A program made the translations under genes and the position numbers. The notes beneath the pieces are model-generated. The model searched no databases. It had not been told where the DNA came from and saw only the letters and a program-made list of their open reading frames with translations. A stretch of 64,000 bases of DNA from CAWBCI01 sp963787195 (GTDB lineage Bacteria; Bacteroidota; Bacteroidia; Bacteroidales; JAGOPY01). The stretch covers positions 1-64,000 of the forward strand of contig CAWBCI010000031.1 of the NCBI GenBank assembly GCA_963787195.1, given 5' to 3'. Positions 8,376 through 17,154 of the stretch are shown here, in pieces; position 1 is the first letter of the stretch, and each line of letters begins with the position of its first letter.

Positions 8376-9368
8376 TTATTCCTTATCTAATTTGTATTTA
8401 GCTACATTCATTCCAAACTCCAGTCCTTTAGATTTCACCAGTTCTTCCAGTTCGGTCAGGGATTTCTTCCCGAAATTCCTGAATTTAAGCAGATCATTTT
8501 TATTAAACTGAACCAGGTCACCCAAAGTTTCCACATCAGCGGCTTTAAGGCAATTCAATGCCCTAACGCTGAGGTCCATATCCACCAATTTTGTTTTCAA
8601 CAGCTGACGGATATGAAGGGAGCTTTCATCAAATTCCTCGGCCACTGCTTTTTCCTCTGCATCCAGGGTGATCTTTTCATCTGAAAAGAGCATAAAATGA
8701 TGAATCAGGATTTTGGCAGCTTCTTTCAGAGCATCTTTAGGATGTACTGAGCCGTCGGTAGTGATTTCGAAGACTAATTTCTCGTAGTCGGTTTTCTGTT
8801 CTACCCTATAGTTATCAATAAAATATCTCACATTTATGATAGGTGTATGGATAGAGTCAATAGAGATGGTATTGATATCACTGGTAAGGCTTTTGTTTTC
8901 ATCAGCCGGCACATAACCTCTTCCCTTATCAACCAGGATTTCCATAATAAGTTTTATGGATGGGTCCATATGGCAGATTTCCACTTCCGGGTTCAGTACC
9001 TGAAATACCGATAGAAACTTATTGATATCACCCGCTTTGAATACATCCTGGTCCCCGATAACCACGGTCACTTTTTCAGAGTTTTCCGTTTCAATCTGCC
9101 TTTTAAAGCGGATCTTTTTCAGGTTCAGGATGATTTCAGAGATATCTTCCACAACTCCTTTGACGGTGGAGAACTCATGTGCTACACCTTCAATTTTAAT
9201 GGAAGTAATGGCAAACCCTTCCAGCGAGGAGAGAAGGATACGTCTAAGGGCATTACCGATGGTCACTCCGAAGCCTGGTTCCAGGGGTCTGAATTCAAAT
9301 ACTCCCTTGAAAGCATCTGCTTCGACCATAATAACCTTATCGGGTTTTTGAAATGCTAATATTGCCAT
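8376..9368 (-). CDS. rpoA: RNA polymerase alpha subunit
   Basis: Assembles RNA polymerase and contacts upstream DNA and activators. At 330 residues it is full length. The N-terminal dimerisation domain (about 1-235) shows GVTIGNALRRILLSSLEG, and the C-terminal domain (about 255-320) has the helix-hairpin-helix segment FNKNDLLKFRNFGKKSLTEL. It sits between rpsD and rplQ as in the classical alpha operon, 42 bases after rpsD. Confidence 0.98.
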   Translation of the reverse strand: MAILAFQKPDKVIMVEADAFKGVFEFRPLEPGFGVTIGNALRRILLSSLEGFAITSIKIEGVAHEFSTVKGVVEDISEIILNLKKIRFKRQIETENSEKVTVVIGDQDVFKAGDINKFLSVFQVLNPEVEICHMDPSIKLIMEILVDKGRGYVPADENKSLTSDINTISIDSIHTPIINVRYFIDNYRVEQKTDYEKLVFEITTDGSVHPKDALKEAAKILIHHFMLFSDEKITLDAEEKAVAEEFDESSLHIRQLLKTKLVDMDLSVRALNCLKAADVETLGDLVQFNKNDLLKFRNFGKKSLTELEELVKSKGLEFGMNVAKYKLDKE

Positions 9369-9410
9369 ATTATTTTAAAGCGTTATAGGTTGATTAATTA
9401 AAAATCAGAA

Positions 9411-10016
9411 TTACTTGGAGTAAAGCTCAACGATGAGTTGTTCTTTAATATTCTCAGGAATTTCTTCCCTGGAAGGAAAATTCAGGAATTTACCATTCAT
9501 TTTCTCATCATCCCATTCCAACCATGAATAGCGACTGGATCTTGACTCCATTGCATTCACGATAACCTCCAGGGATTTTGATTTTTCCCTTACTCCGATT
9601 ATATCTCCTTCCTTAAGTGCATAAGAAGGAATATTTGCGACTGCTCCGTTTACGGTAATATGCCGGTGGGAAACGAGCTGACGTGCAGCTCTCCTGGTAG
9701 GTGCTATCCCAAGGCGGTATACTACATTATCCAGGCGGGCTTCGATAAGTTGCAACAGCACCTCACCTGTAATTCCCTTCTTCTGGCTTGCTTTTTTAAA
9801 TATGTTCCGGAACTGACGTTCTAAAATACCATAGGTATATTTTGCTTTTTGCTTTTCAAGAAGCTGTATCCCGTATTCCGATTCTTTTCTCCGACGTTTG
9901 GTGTTCCCGTGCATGCCGGGAGGATAAGGCTTTTTGTCCAATGCCTTGTCAGCACCAAAAATTGGTTCTCTGAATCTCCTGGCTATCTTTGATCTCGGGC
10001 CTGTGTATCTTGCCAT
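9411..10016 (-). CDS. rpsD: 30S ribosomal protein S4
   Basis: Primary 16S rRNA binder and, in many bacteria, translational regulator of the alpha operon. 201 residues, starting MARYTGPRSKIARRFREP. The N-terminus lacks the four cysteines of zinc-binding S4 paralogues. The S4 RNA-binding domain (about residues 90-155) shows RLDNVVYRLGIAPTRRAARQ and VSHRHITVNGAVANIPSY. It lies 36 bases after rpsK. Confidence 0.98.
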   Translation of the reverse strand: MARYTGPRSKIARRFREPIFGADKALDKKPYPPGMHGNTKRRRKESEYGIQLLEKQKAKYTYGILERQFRNIFKKASQKKGITGEVLLQLIEARLDNVVYRLGIAPTRRAARQLVSHRHITVNGAVANIPSYALKEGDIIGVREKSKSLEVIVNAMESRSSRYSWLEWDDEKMNGKFLNFPSREEIPENIKEQLIVELYSK

Positions 10017-10052
10017 TTTCTATTTCAATTAAATTTATCTATTCGGGTATTA

Positions 10053-10442
10053 TTAAACTCTTCTTCTTTTGGGAGGCCTGCAGCCATTGTGAGGTAGCGG
10101 GGTCACATCATGGATCTCCGTTACTTCGATCCCTGCTGTATGGATAGTCCGGATAGCAGATTCCCTTCCGGATCCCGGTCCTTTAACATAAACCTTCACT
10201 TTTCTGAGTCCCTGATCGAAAGCGATCTTGGAACATTCTTCAGAGGCTGTCTGGGCTGCATATGGAGTGTTCTTTTTGGAACCTCTGAAACCCATCTTTC
10301 CTGCTGATGACCAGGATATAACCTGACCTGATGCATTTGTCAGGGTTATGATAATATTATTAAAGGAGGCATGAATATATGCTCTGCCCACCGGTTCCAC
10401 TTTAACAACACGCTTTTTAGCTGCTCTGGTTGTTTTTGCCAT
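10053..10442 (-). CDS. rpsK: 30S ribosomal protein S11
   Basis: Platform protein of the small subunit. 129 residues. The family core is clear: GRAYIHASFNNIIITLTNASG, SSAGKMGFRGSKKNTPYAAQ, and the C-terminal DVTPLPHNGCRPPKRRRV, which lines the mRNA exit. It lies 18 bases after rpsM in the alpha-operon segment. Confidence 0.98.
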   Translation of the reverse strand: MAKTTRAAKKRVVKVEPVGRAYIHASFNNIIITLTNASGQVISWSSAGKMGFRGSKKNTPYAAQTASEECSKIAFDQGLRKVKVYVKGPGSGRESAIRTIHTAGIEVTEIHDVTPLPHNGCRPPKRRRV

Positions 10443-10460
10443 GATACTATACTATTATTA

Positions 10461-10841
10461 TTAACCTTTAGGTGCTTTCTTTTTATTCGCGACGGTCTTT
10501 TTCTTTCCTTTACGGGTCCGGGCGTTGTTCTTGGTGCTCTGTCCCCTGACAGGGAGGCCGATACGATGGCGAATACCACGATATGAACCTATATCCATTA
10601 AGCGTTTGATATTCATCTGGGTCTCCGACCGGAGGGCCCCTTCTACCTTGAAATCATTATTGATAATGGTACGGATATTATTCTGGTCTTCATCCGTCCA
10701 TTCCTCTACTTTCTTTTCAAACTCGACACCTGCTTTGGACAGGATTTTCCGGGCTGAACTTCTGCCGATACCATAAATGTACGTCAGGCTGATTTCGCCG
10801 TGTTTATTTTTAGGAATGTCAACTCCTGCAATTCTGGCCAT
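10461..10841 (-). CDS. rpsM: 30S ribosomal protein S13
   Basis: Head protein of the small subunit that contacts P-site tRNA and the large subunit. 126 residues, beginning MARIAGVDIPKNKHGEISLT and containing GIGRSSARKIL, the helix-two-turn-helix region, and GIRHRIGLPVRGQSTKNNAR near the basic tail. It follows rpmJ by 18 bases. Confidence 0.98.
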   Translation of the reverse strand: MARIAGVDIPKNKHGEISLTYIYGIGRSSARKILSKAGVEFEKKVEEWTDEDQNNIRTIINNDFKVEGALRSETQMNIKRLMDIGSYRGIRHRIGLPVRGQSTKNNARTRKGKKKTVANKKKAPKG

Positions 10842-10859
10842 ATATTTAAATTTTTAAGA

Positions 10860-10976
10860 TTAACCTTGCCTTTGTTTGAGTTTGGGATTCTTTTTGTTAA
10901 TGATATAAAGTCTCCCCTTCCGCCTGACTATTTTACAGTCTGCTGTTCTCTTTTTAACTGATGCTCTGACTTTCAT
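10860..10976 (-). CDS. rpmJ: 50S ribosomal protein L36, zinc-free form
   Basis: A 38-residue protein lying in the gap between infA and rpsM. It begins MKVRASVKKRTADCKIVRRK and ends KKNPKLKQRQG. The family normally binds zinc with three Cys and one His; here only one Cys remains, so this is the C-minus form. Start ATG is at 10974-10976 and stop TAA at 10860-10862 (minus strand); spacing to infA is 14 bases and to rpsM 18. The infA-rpmJ-rpsM order is the usual one. Confidence 0.95.
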   Translation of the reverse strand: MKVRASVKKRTADCKIVRRKGRLYIINKKNPKLKQRQG

Positions 10977-10990
10977 TTTATTTTCGATTA

Positions 10991-11209
10991 TTATTTGTAC
11001 CTGTAAGTAATTCTTCCTTTTGTCAGGTCATAAGGTGACATTTCCAGTTTCACCCTGTCGCCCGGTAATATCTTTATATAGTGCATCCTCATTTTACCTG
11101 AAATATGAGCTGTAATTACATGCCCGTTTTCAAGTTCAACACGGAACATTGCATTGCCCAATGATTCTATAACAGTTCCGTCTTGCTCTATTGAGGTTTG
11201 TTTAGCCAT
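10991..11209 (-). CDS. infA: Translation initiation factor IF-1
   Basis: Binds the 30S A site during initiation. 72 residues, the canonical length, forming one OB fold: MAKQTSIEQDGTVIESLGNA, then FRVELENGHVITAHISGKMR and MSPYDLTKGRITYRYK. It lies 5 bases after map and 14 before rpmJ. Confidence 0.98.
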   Translation of the reverse strand: MAKQTSIEQDGTVIESLGNAMFRVELENGHVITAHISGKMRMHYIKILPGDRVKLEMSPYDLTKGRITYRYK

Positions 11210-11214
11210 TCAAT

Positions 11215-12006
11215 TCAAATTATCTGTAATCCACGTTTTTTTAATTCTTCTTCTGCAAAGTCAAAAGATGACAATATCTCCGCTTTTCCGGGCCGGATAG
11301 TCACCGTATGTTCAAAATGAGCCGATGGTCTCCTGTCCATGGTCCGGATGGTCCATCCATCCCTTTCCTGAACTACATTCCTCCCTCCAAGGTTGATCAT
11401 CGGTTCAATGGCAATGACCATGCCTTCGCTCAGTTTAACACCTGTACCGCGTTTCCCGTAATTCGGGACCTCTGGTTTCTCGTGTAAATCCCTTCCGACG
11501 CCGTGTCCTACCAAATCCCGTACCACACTGTATCCGAACTGTTCCACGTAGGTTTGAACTGCATACCCAATATCTCCTACCCTATTTCCTTCCGCGGCAG
11601 CTTCAATACCCAGGTAAAGCGATTCTTTTGTGCGTTTCATCAGGAGCAGGGTTTCTTCCGCTACTTCTCCGATTGCGAATGTATAAGCTGAATCTCCGTA
11701 AAAATCATTTTTCAGCACTCCGCAATCAACTGAAACAATATCCCCATCCTGCAATTCGCGCTTCCCCGGAAAACCATGCACCACCTGTTCATTTGGTGAA
11801 ATACAAAGTGTAAACGGAAAGCCGCCATATCCTTTGAAGGCGGGTATTGCCTTATGGTCCCTAATGAATTCCTCTGCTACCCGGTCCAGTTCACTGGTTT
11901 TTATTCCAGGACGTATTATCCGGGCAACTTCCCCAAGGGTCCTACCAACAAGTAAAGAACTTTCTCTGATTAACTCTATTTCTTCTTTTGACTTATAAAT
12001 AATCAT
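11215..12006 (-). CDS. map: Methionine aminopeptidase, type I
   Basis: Removes the N-terminal methionine from nascent proteins. 263 residues. The five metal ligands of the family are visible: Asp in SVDCGVLKNDFYGD (two Asp), His in GHGVGRDLHEKPEV, Glu in IAIEPMINLG and a late Glu in the C-terminal part. Substrate-binding His is in QVVHGFPGKR. It starts 5 bases after secY; adk, which often separates secY and map in other phyla, is absent here. Confidence 0.97.
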   Translation of the reverse strand: MIIYKSKEEIELIRESSLLVGRTLGEVARIIRPGIKTSELDRVAEEFIRDHKAIPAFKGYGGFPFTLCISPNEQVVHGFPGKRELQDGDIVSVDCGVLKNDFYGDSAYTFAIGEVAEETLLLMKRTKESLYLGIEAAAEGNRVGDIGYAVQTYVEQFGYSVVRDLVGHGVGRDLHEKPEVPNYGKRGTGVKLSEGMVIAIEPMINLGGRNVVQERDGWTIRTMDRRPSAHFEHTVTIRPGKAEILSSFDFAEEELKKRGLQII

Positions 12007-12011
12007 CCTTA

Positions 12012-13370
12012 TTACATACTAAATGATGTCCGTCCTTTGATGCGGCCTGTTTTGGTCAGACCATCGTAATGCCGCATCAACAGGTGACTTTCAATCTGTG
12101 ATAAAGTATCCAGGACAACTCCGACAAGGATCAGCAGTGATGTACCGCCGAAGAATTGTGCAAACTGGGAATTAACGCCCATATTTCTCACAAGCGCCGG
12201 CATAATGGCAACAAATCCAAGGAATATAGATCCCGGAAGTGTGATTTTCGACATCACGCTGTCAATAAATTCTGCAGTTTTCCTTCCTGGCTTTACACCC
12301 GGAATAAATCCGCCGTTCTTCTTCATATCTTCAGCCATTTGATTGGGATTCACTGTAATGGCTGTATAGAAATACGTAAAAACTATGATCAGAATAAAGT
12401 AAACAGTATTATACCAAATATTATTCGGGTCTGAAAAAGCAGCAGCAAATGACGACAGGCTTTCTGTTCTGGCAAATCCCGCAACTGTAATCGGGAGGAA
12501 CATAATAGCCTGGGCAAAGATGATCGGCATAACCCCTGCAGCATTTACTTTCAACGGGATATACTGACGTACGCCTCCGTATTGTTTATTTCCGACTACC
12601 CTTTTTGCATATTGCACCGGGATCTTGCGGGTTCCCTGGACCAGCAAGATAGTTGCCAGGATAACAAATACCAGGGCCACAAGTTCTATGACGAAGTAAA
12701 CAAGTCCGCCGCCTTGTTCTTCCATGCGGGAAACGAATTCACCAGCAAGGGCAAAAGGCAGACGGGCAATGATCCCGATCATAATGATAAGAGATATACC
12801 GTTTCCGATACCCTTATCTGTAATTTTTTCACCCAGCCACATGACGAACATTGTTCCGGCAACCAATATCAGGATTGATGAAAACCAGAAAAAAGTCGAT
12901 GGTGAAGTGGCATTTGGATCAAAAGGGGCTATGGCTTCGGCGGGCAAATTAGCGATGATGATACCGCGAATATAACCGGGAGCCTGGAAAGCCGTGATCA
13001 CTACGGTAAGATAACGGGTGATCTGGTTGATCTTTTTCCTTCCGCTCTCACCCTCCTTCTGCAATTTCTGGAAATATGGTATAGCCATACCCAGCAACTG
13101 AATAACGATAGAAGCGGAAATATAAGGCATGATCCCCAATGCAAAAATTGATGCCCTGGAAAATGCCCCGCCGGTGAACATACTCAATAAACCAAGCAGA
13201 CCACCTTTGGTCGAGCTTTGAAGTTGGGAGAGCATATTCGGGTCAATACCCGGCAATACAACATAAGATCCGATTCTATATATAAGTATAATACCCAGGG
13301 TATAAAGTATCCTGGTCCGAAGATCTTCGATCTTATATATGTTTCTTATGGTCTCAATTAATTTTCTCAT
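12012..13370 (-). CDS. secY: Protein translocase channel subunit SecY
   Basis: Central pore of the Sec translocon. 452 residues with ten predicted membrane segments. Family marks include GIMPYISASIVIQLLGMAIP in TM2, WLGEKITDKGIGNGISLII in TM4, QYAKRVVGNKQYGG in the cytoplasmic loop that binds SecA/ribosome, and GRIKGR near the C-terminus. It sits in the spc segment after rplO (23 bases), the conserved place. SecDF, its partner, is encoded at 42693. Confidence 0.98.
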   Translation of the reverse strand: MRKLIETIRNIYKIEDLRTRILYTLGIILIYRIGSYVVLPGIDPNMLSQLQSSTKGGLLGLLSMFTGGAFSRASIFALGIMPYISASIVIQLLGMAIPYFQKLQKEGESGRKKINQITRYLTVVITAFQAPGYIRGIIIANLPAEAIAPFDPNATSPSTFFWFSSILILVAGTMFVMWLGEKITDKGIGNGISLIIMIGIIARLPFALAGEFVSRMEEQGGGLVYFVIELVALVFVILATILLVQGTRKIPVQYAKRVVGNKQYGGVRQYIPLKVNAAGVMPIIFAQAIMFLPITVAGFARTESLSSFAAAFSDPNNIWYNTVYFILIIVFTYFYTAITVNPNQMAEDMKKNGGFIPGVKPGRKTAEFIDSVMSKITLPGSIFLGFVAIMPALVRNMGVNSQFAQFFGGTSLLILVGVVLDTLSQIESHLLMRHYDGLTKTGRIKGRTSFSM

Positions 13371-13393
13371 CCGTTTTTCAGATTACGCGGAAT

Positions 13394-13840
13394 TTATATT
13401 ACTGTTGCTACACCACCTTGAGCTTCGATAGATGCTTTAGCCTTAGCGGAAAAAGCATTAGCTGTCACTTCAAGTTTTGATTTTAATTCACCCCGGCCAA
13501 GAATTTTGATCAGGTCTTTTTTAGAGACCAGTCCATGGCTGATCAGAGTTGCCTGATCAATAACGGTGAGATTATTTTCTTCTGCCAGTTTCTGCAGGAT
13601 ATCCAGGTTAATTCCGTGATACTCCACCCTGTTAATATTGGTAAAGCCGAATTTGGGGACCCTTCTGTGAAGAGGCATCTGGCCACCTTCGAAACCAATC
13701 TTCCTGGAATATCCGGATCTGGACTTTGCGCCCTTATGCCCACGTGTGGAAGTTCCACCTTTTCCGGACCCTTGTCCGCGACCTATCCGCTTTCTGTTTT
13801 TGGTTGAGCCTTTTGCCGGTCTGAGATTACTTAAATCCAT
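13394..13840 (-). CDS. rplO: 50S ribosomal protein L15
   Basis: Large-subunit assembly protein. 148 residues; the N-terminal extended part MDLSNLRPAKGSTKNRKRIG-RGQGSGKGGTSTRGHKGAKSR is basic and glycine-rich as in the family, followed by GFEGGQMPLHRRVPKFGF. It lies 19 bases after rpmD. Confidence 0.97.
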   Translation of the reverse strand: MDLSNLRPAKGSTKNRKRIGRGQGSGKGGTSTRGHKGAKSRSGYSRKIGFEGGQMPLHRRVPKFGFTNINRVEYHGINLDILQKLAEENNLTVIDQATLISHGLVSKKDLIKILGRGELKSKLEVTANAFSAKAKASIEAQGGVATVI

Positions 13841-13859
13841 TTCCTTTAGGTGCTTAAGA

Positions 13860-14042
13860 TTATTTAACTTCTTCTACTTTTAACAAATGTGCTAATTTTC
13901 TGACCATTCCCATGATCTGAGGAGTGGCATCTTTTTCAACAGTATGCCTGATCCTTTTTAATCCAAGTGCTTCAAGCGTTCTTTTCTGACGTTCGGGTCT
14001 TCCAACACCGCTTTTTACCTGGGTAATTCTGACTTTTTTCAT
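13860..14042 (-). CDS. rpmD: 50S ribosomal protein L30
   Basis: A 60-residue protein: MKKVRITQVKSGVGRPERQK, then RTLEALGLKRIRHTVEKDAT and the hydrophobic end GMVRKLAHLLKVEEVK. This length matches the family. The reading frame is open further upstream to 14249, but that extension overlaps rpsE and has no homology; the ATG at 14040-14042 gives the expected N-terminus and a 19-base gap to rpsE. Confidence 0.95.
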   Translation of the reverse strand: MKKVRITQVKSGVGRPERQKRTLEALGLKRIRHTVEKDATPQIMGMVRKLAHLLKVEEVK

Positions 14043-14061
14043 GTTAAATTCAATTTTAGGA

Positions 14062-14586
14062 TTAACCGTTAAAAACCATATCCAGGTCAACACCACGCAA
14101 TTGGGCAATGGTATGCGGGTCACGCATCTGAACCAGGGCATTAATAGTGGCTTTAACCACTGAGTGTGGGTTGGAGGATCCTTTTGATTTAGCCAAAACG
14201 TCCTTGATTCCAACGCTTTCGAACACGGCACGCATTGCGCCGCCAGCAATCACACCAGTTCCGGGAGCAGCAGGTTTCACAAAAACCTCGGCGCCACTGT
14301 ATTTACCGGTTTGTTCATGAGGCACAGTACCATGCAAGACCGGAACTTTTATCAGGTTCTTTTTTGCATCATCAATACCTTTGGCAATTGCAGCGGTAAC
14401 TTCTTTGGCTTTTCCAAGACCATAGCCTACAACTCCGTTTTCATTTCCAACCACAACAATGGCTGAGAAACTGAAAGTACGGCCTCCTTTGGTTACTTTG
14501 GTGACCCTCTGTATGCTGACCAGCCTGTCTTTGAATTCGATCTCGCTGGATTTAACTCTTTTTACATTTACTTTTGCCATAATCAA
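14062..14586 (-). CDS. rpsE: 30S ribosomal protein S5
   Basis: Small-subunit protein at the mRNA entry and decoding-fidelity region. 174 residues from the first ATG; a second ATG two codons later (14580) gives MAKVNVKRVKSSE, which resembles homologues more closely. Family blocks are LVSIQRVTKVTKGGRTFSFS, GYGLGKAKEVTAAIAKGID and PGTGVIAGGAMRAVFESVGI. It abuts rplR with a one-base gap, or 7 bases with the second start. Confidence 0.97.
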   Translation of the reverse strand: MIMAKVNVKRVKSSEIEFKDRLVSIQRVTKVTKGGRTFSFSAIVVVGNENGVVGYGLGKAKEVTAAIAKGIDDAKKNLIKVPVLHGTVPHEQTGKYSGAEVFVKPAAPGTGVIAGGAMRAVFESVGIKDVLAKSKGSSNPHSVVKATINALVQMRDPHTIAQLRGVDLDMVFNG

Positions 14587-14587
14587 T

Positions 14588-14965
14588 TTAGAATTTTAAT
14601 CCTCCTACTCTTGCTGCTTCAGCTAATGTTTTAACTCTTCCATGGTATAGATAACCGTTACGGTCAAAAACCACACCCTGGACGCCGGCTTCTTTTGCCC
14701 TTTCGGCAATCAGATTTCCAACCAGCTTGGCTTTTTCTGTTTTGTTGACTTTTTTCTCAACAATACCTTTTTCACGGGATGAAGCTGAGGCAACGGTATT
14801 GCCTGACAGGTCATCAATAACCTGGGCATAGATCTCATTGTTACTTCTGAAGACACTCAATCGGGGTATTTCAGGAGTCCCATTCACGATCTTTCTAATC
14901 CGCAGTTTGATCCTGGCTCTGCGATAGACTTTTCTGCCACTCTTTTTTGCACTTTTCAAATCCAT
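14588..14965 (-). CDS. rplR: 50S ribosomal protein L18
   Basis: 5S rRNA-binding protein of the central protuberance. 125 residues, with RARIKLRIRKIVNGTPEIPR and RLSVFRSNNEIYAQVIDD, and the C-terminal VVFDRNGYLYHGRVKTLAEA segment. It lies 29 bases after rplF. Confidence 0.97.
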   Translation of the reverse strand: MDLKSAKKSGRKVYRRARIKLRIRKIVNGTPEIPRLSVFRSNNEIYAQVIDDLSGNTVASASSREKGIVEKKVNKTEKAKLVGNLIAERAKEAGVQGVVFDRNGYLYHGRVKTLAEAARVGGLKF

Positions 14966-14994
14966 ATGCTTATCCTCCGGAATATTATTTAATA

Positions 14995-15552
14995 TTATTT
15001 TTCAGCAGCTGCCTTACCGGCTTTTCTGCGAACATCTTCGCCCACAAAGCGGATACCTTTTCCTTTATAAGGCTCAGGTTTCCGGAATGACCGGATTTTC
15101 GCGGCCACCTGTCCCAATAATTGCTTATCAAATGATGTAAGTGTAATCCTTGGGTTTTTCCCACGTTCGGTAACAGCTTCCACCTTGATCTCATCAGGTA
15201 ATTCCAACACTATATTGTGGGAATATCCGAGTGCCAGATCCAGCATTTGTCCATTAGCGACAGCCTTATAACCTACGCCTATAAGTTCCTGCTGAATTTT
15301 AAATCCTTCCGACACTCCTATAACCATATTGTTGATCAGTGAACGATAAAGACCATGCATTGATCTGTGCTGTATCCCATCGCTGGGTCTCGACAAATTA
15401 ATCTTGCCATCGCTAACTTCCACTTTTATTTCCGGATTAACTGACTGGGTCAGTTCTCCGAGTTTACCTTTTACGGTTACCAGGTTGTCGTCAGATATGG
15501 TAATCTGTACGTCTGCCGGGATATCTATCGGTAATTTTCCAATTCGTGACAT
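14995..15552 (-). CDS. rplF: 50S ribosomal protein L6
   Basis: Large-subunit protein near the factor-binding site. 185 residues with two similar domains: MSRIGKLPIDIPADVQITIS at the start and, in the second half, KQLLGQVAAKIRSFRKPEPY followed by KGKGIRFVGEDVRRKAGKAA, the L6 signature. It lies 13 bases after rpsH. Confidence 0.98.
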   Translation of the reverse strand: MSRIGKLPIDIPADVQITISDDNLVTVKGKLGELTQSVNPEIKVEVSDGKINLSRPSDGIQHRSMHGLYRSLINNMVIGVSEGFKIQQELIGVGYKAVANGQMLDLALGYSHNIVLELPDEIKVEAVTERGKNPRITLTSFDKQLLGQVAAKIRSFRKPEPYKGKGIRFVGEDVRRKAGKAAAEK

Positions 15553-15565
15553 TCTGTTCAGTATT

Positions 15566-15961
15566 TTAACTTATGTAGCAAATAACTTCTCCGCCCACTT
15601 TCAGTTTGCGGGCTTCTTTATCGGTCATGACCCCCTGAGAGGTTGAGAGGATAGCCACTCCCAATCCGTTCAATACCCGAGGCAGCTTGTCTGCCCTGAC
15701 ATATTTCCGGAGACCGGGTTTACTGATCCTGTCAAGGCTGGTAATAGCCGGCTGCTTGGTTACAGGATGGTATTTCAAGGCGATCTTGATAAGTCCGGGT
15801 ATGGAATCGTCTTCAAACTTATAGTTGAGGATATATCCTTTTTCAAACAAAATCTTAGTAAGATCTTTCTTAATATGAGAAGCAGGAATTTCCACGATCC
15901 GGTGGTTTGCCATCACTGCATTCCTGATTCTAGTCAAATAATCTGCAATAGGGTCTGTCAT
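15566..15961 (-). CDS. rpsH: 30S ribosomal protein S8
   Basis: Central-domain 16S rRNA binder; in E. coli it also represses the spc operon. 131 residues: MTDPIADYLTRIRNAVMANH at the start, RISKPGLRKYVRADKLPRVL in the middle, and the signature GLGVAILSTSQGVMTDKEAR near the end. It lies 21 bases after rpsN. Confidence 0.98.
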   Translation of the reverse strand: MTDPIADYLTRIRNAVMANHRIVEIPASHIKKDLTKILFEKGYILNYKFEDDSIPGLIKIALKYHPVTKQPAITSLDRISKPGLRKYVRADKLPRVLNGLGVAILSTSQGVMTDKEARKLKVGGEVICYIS

Positions 15962-15982
15962 TGCTTATTTCTATTTAATATT

Positions 15983-16252
15983 TTACCAACTTGCTTTTTT
16001 AACCCCCGGGATCAAACCCTGGCTGGCCATTTCCCGGAAATTAATCCTGGAGATGCCGAATTGACGCATATATCCTTTAGGCCTGCCGGTCAGTTTGCAA
16101 CGATTGTGCATCCGAACAGGCGAAGCGTTTTTAGGCAGTTTCTGTAAGCCGATGTAATCACCTGCATCTTTTAATGCAGCTCTTTTGGCAGCATACCGGT
16201 CGACCAGTTTACTCCTTTTGATTTCCCTGGCTTTCATTGATTCTTTTGCCAT
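15983..16252 (-). CDS. rpsN: 30S ribosomal protein S14, zinc-free form
   Basis: 89 residues, starting MAKESMKAREIKRSKLVDRY. The longer, zinc-independent type is indicated by length and by the lack of paired CxxC motifs; only one Cys is seen in RCKLTGRPKGYMRQFGISRI. The end GLIPGVKKASW is canonical. Placed between rplE and rpsH as usual in spc operons. Confidence 0.97.
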   Translation of the reverse strand: MAKESMKAREIKRSKLVDRYAAKRAALKDAGDYIGLQKLPKNASPVRMHNRCKLTGRPKGYMRQFGISRINFREMASQGLIPGVKKASW

Positions 16253-16270
16253 ACAACTATCTTTTAATAT

Positions 16271-16819
16271 TTATTTTTTAAATGGTAATCCGAATTCTTT
16301 CAACAAAGCATGAGCTTCCTTATCTGTAGGGGCGGTAGTCACAAGAGTGATGTCCATCCCGTTGATCTTACTGATCTTGTCAATATCGATTTCGGTAAAG
16401 ATGATCTGCTCTGACACTCCGAAAGTATAGTTACCACGTCCGTCAAATCCCTTGTCACTGATCCCGCGGAAGTCACGTACACGTGGAACGGCCACCGAGA
16501 TGAGGCGATCCAGGAATTCATACATCCTATCCCCGCGGAGAGTAACTCTCACCCCTATGGGCATATTTTTACGAAGCTTGAAGTTCGAGATATCCTTTTT
16601 TGATTTAGTGGCAACTGCCCGCTGTCCGGCAATATTTGACATCTCCTCGATACCTGTATCGATCAGTTTCTTATCCGCGATGGCATCTCCCAGTCCCTGG
16701 TTCAGCGATATTTTCACCAGTTTGGGGACCTGCATTTGATTACTGTATTGAAATTCCTTCATCAAGGCAGGTACGATCTCCTCGTGGTATTTCTGTTTAA
16801 GTCTAGGTGTGTATTGCAT
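16271..16819 (-). CDS. rplE: 50S ribosomal protein L5
   Basis: 5S rRNA-binding protein of the central protuberance. 182 residues with VPKLVKISLNQGLGDAIADK, RAVATKSKKDISNFKLRKNM and PIGVRVTLRGDRMYEFLDRL, all L5 blocks. Its start overlaps the rplX stop by one base, implying coupled translation. Confidence 0.98.
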   Translation of the reverse strand: MQYTPRLKQKYHEEIVPALMKEFQYSNQMQVPKLVKISLNQGLGDAIADKKLIDTGIEEMSNIAGQRAVATKSKKDISNFKLRKNMPIGVRVTLRGDRMYEFLDRLISVAVPRVRDFRGISDKGFDGRGNYTFGVSEQIIFTEIDIDKISKINGMDITLVTTAPTDKEAHALLKEFGLPFKK

Positions 16820-17142
16820 TACTTTATAACCTCCCCTGTCTTTTTAGAATAACGTACCAGTTTGTTAGATTTCTCACCGATCTTGCGTCCGATGCGGGTA
16901 GCTTTGCCCGAGCCATCGACGATCATCAGGTTGGAAATATGAATGGGCGCTTCTTTTTTAATTATTCCGCCTTTGGGATTATCATTGGTAGGTCTGGAAT
17001 GCTTTGATACAAGGTTCACACCTTCCACAATAGCTTTCTGCTTATCGACATCCACCCTCAGGACTCTTCCCTGCTGGCCTTTGGAGTCACCGGCTACGAC
17101 CATTACCGTATCGCCTTTTCTTATGTGCAGTTTCTTACGCAT
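16819..17142 (-). CDS. rplX: 50S ribosomal protein L24
   Basis: Assembly-initiating large-subunit protein with a KOW motif: KLHIRKGDTVMVVAGDSKGQ followed by QGRVLRVDVDKQKAIVEGVN. 107 residues. It lies 12 bases after rplN and overlaps rplE by one base. Confidence 0.97.
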   Translation of the reverse strand: MRKKLHIRKGDTVMVVAGDSKGQQGRVLRVDVDKQKAIVEGVNLVSKHSRPTNDNPKGGIIKKEAPIHISNLMIVDGSGKATRIGRKIGEKSNKLVRYSKKTGEVIK

Positions 17143-17154
17143 ACTTCTTATAGA

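Noticed and set aside
14043..14249. Upstream extension of the L30 frame
   Set aside because: It overlaps rpsE in another frame and L30 is complete at 60 residues from 14042.
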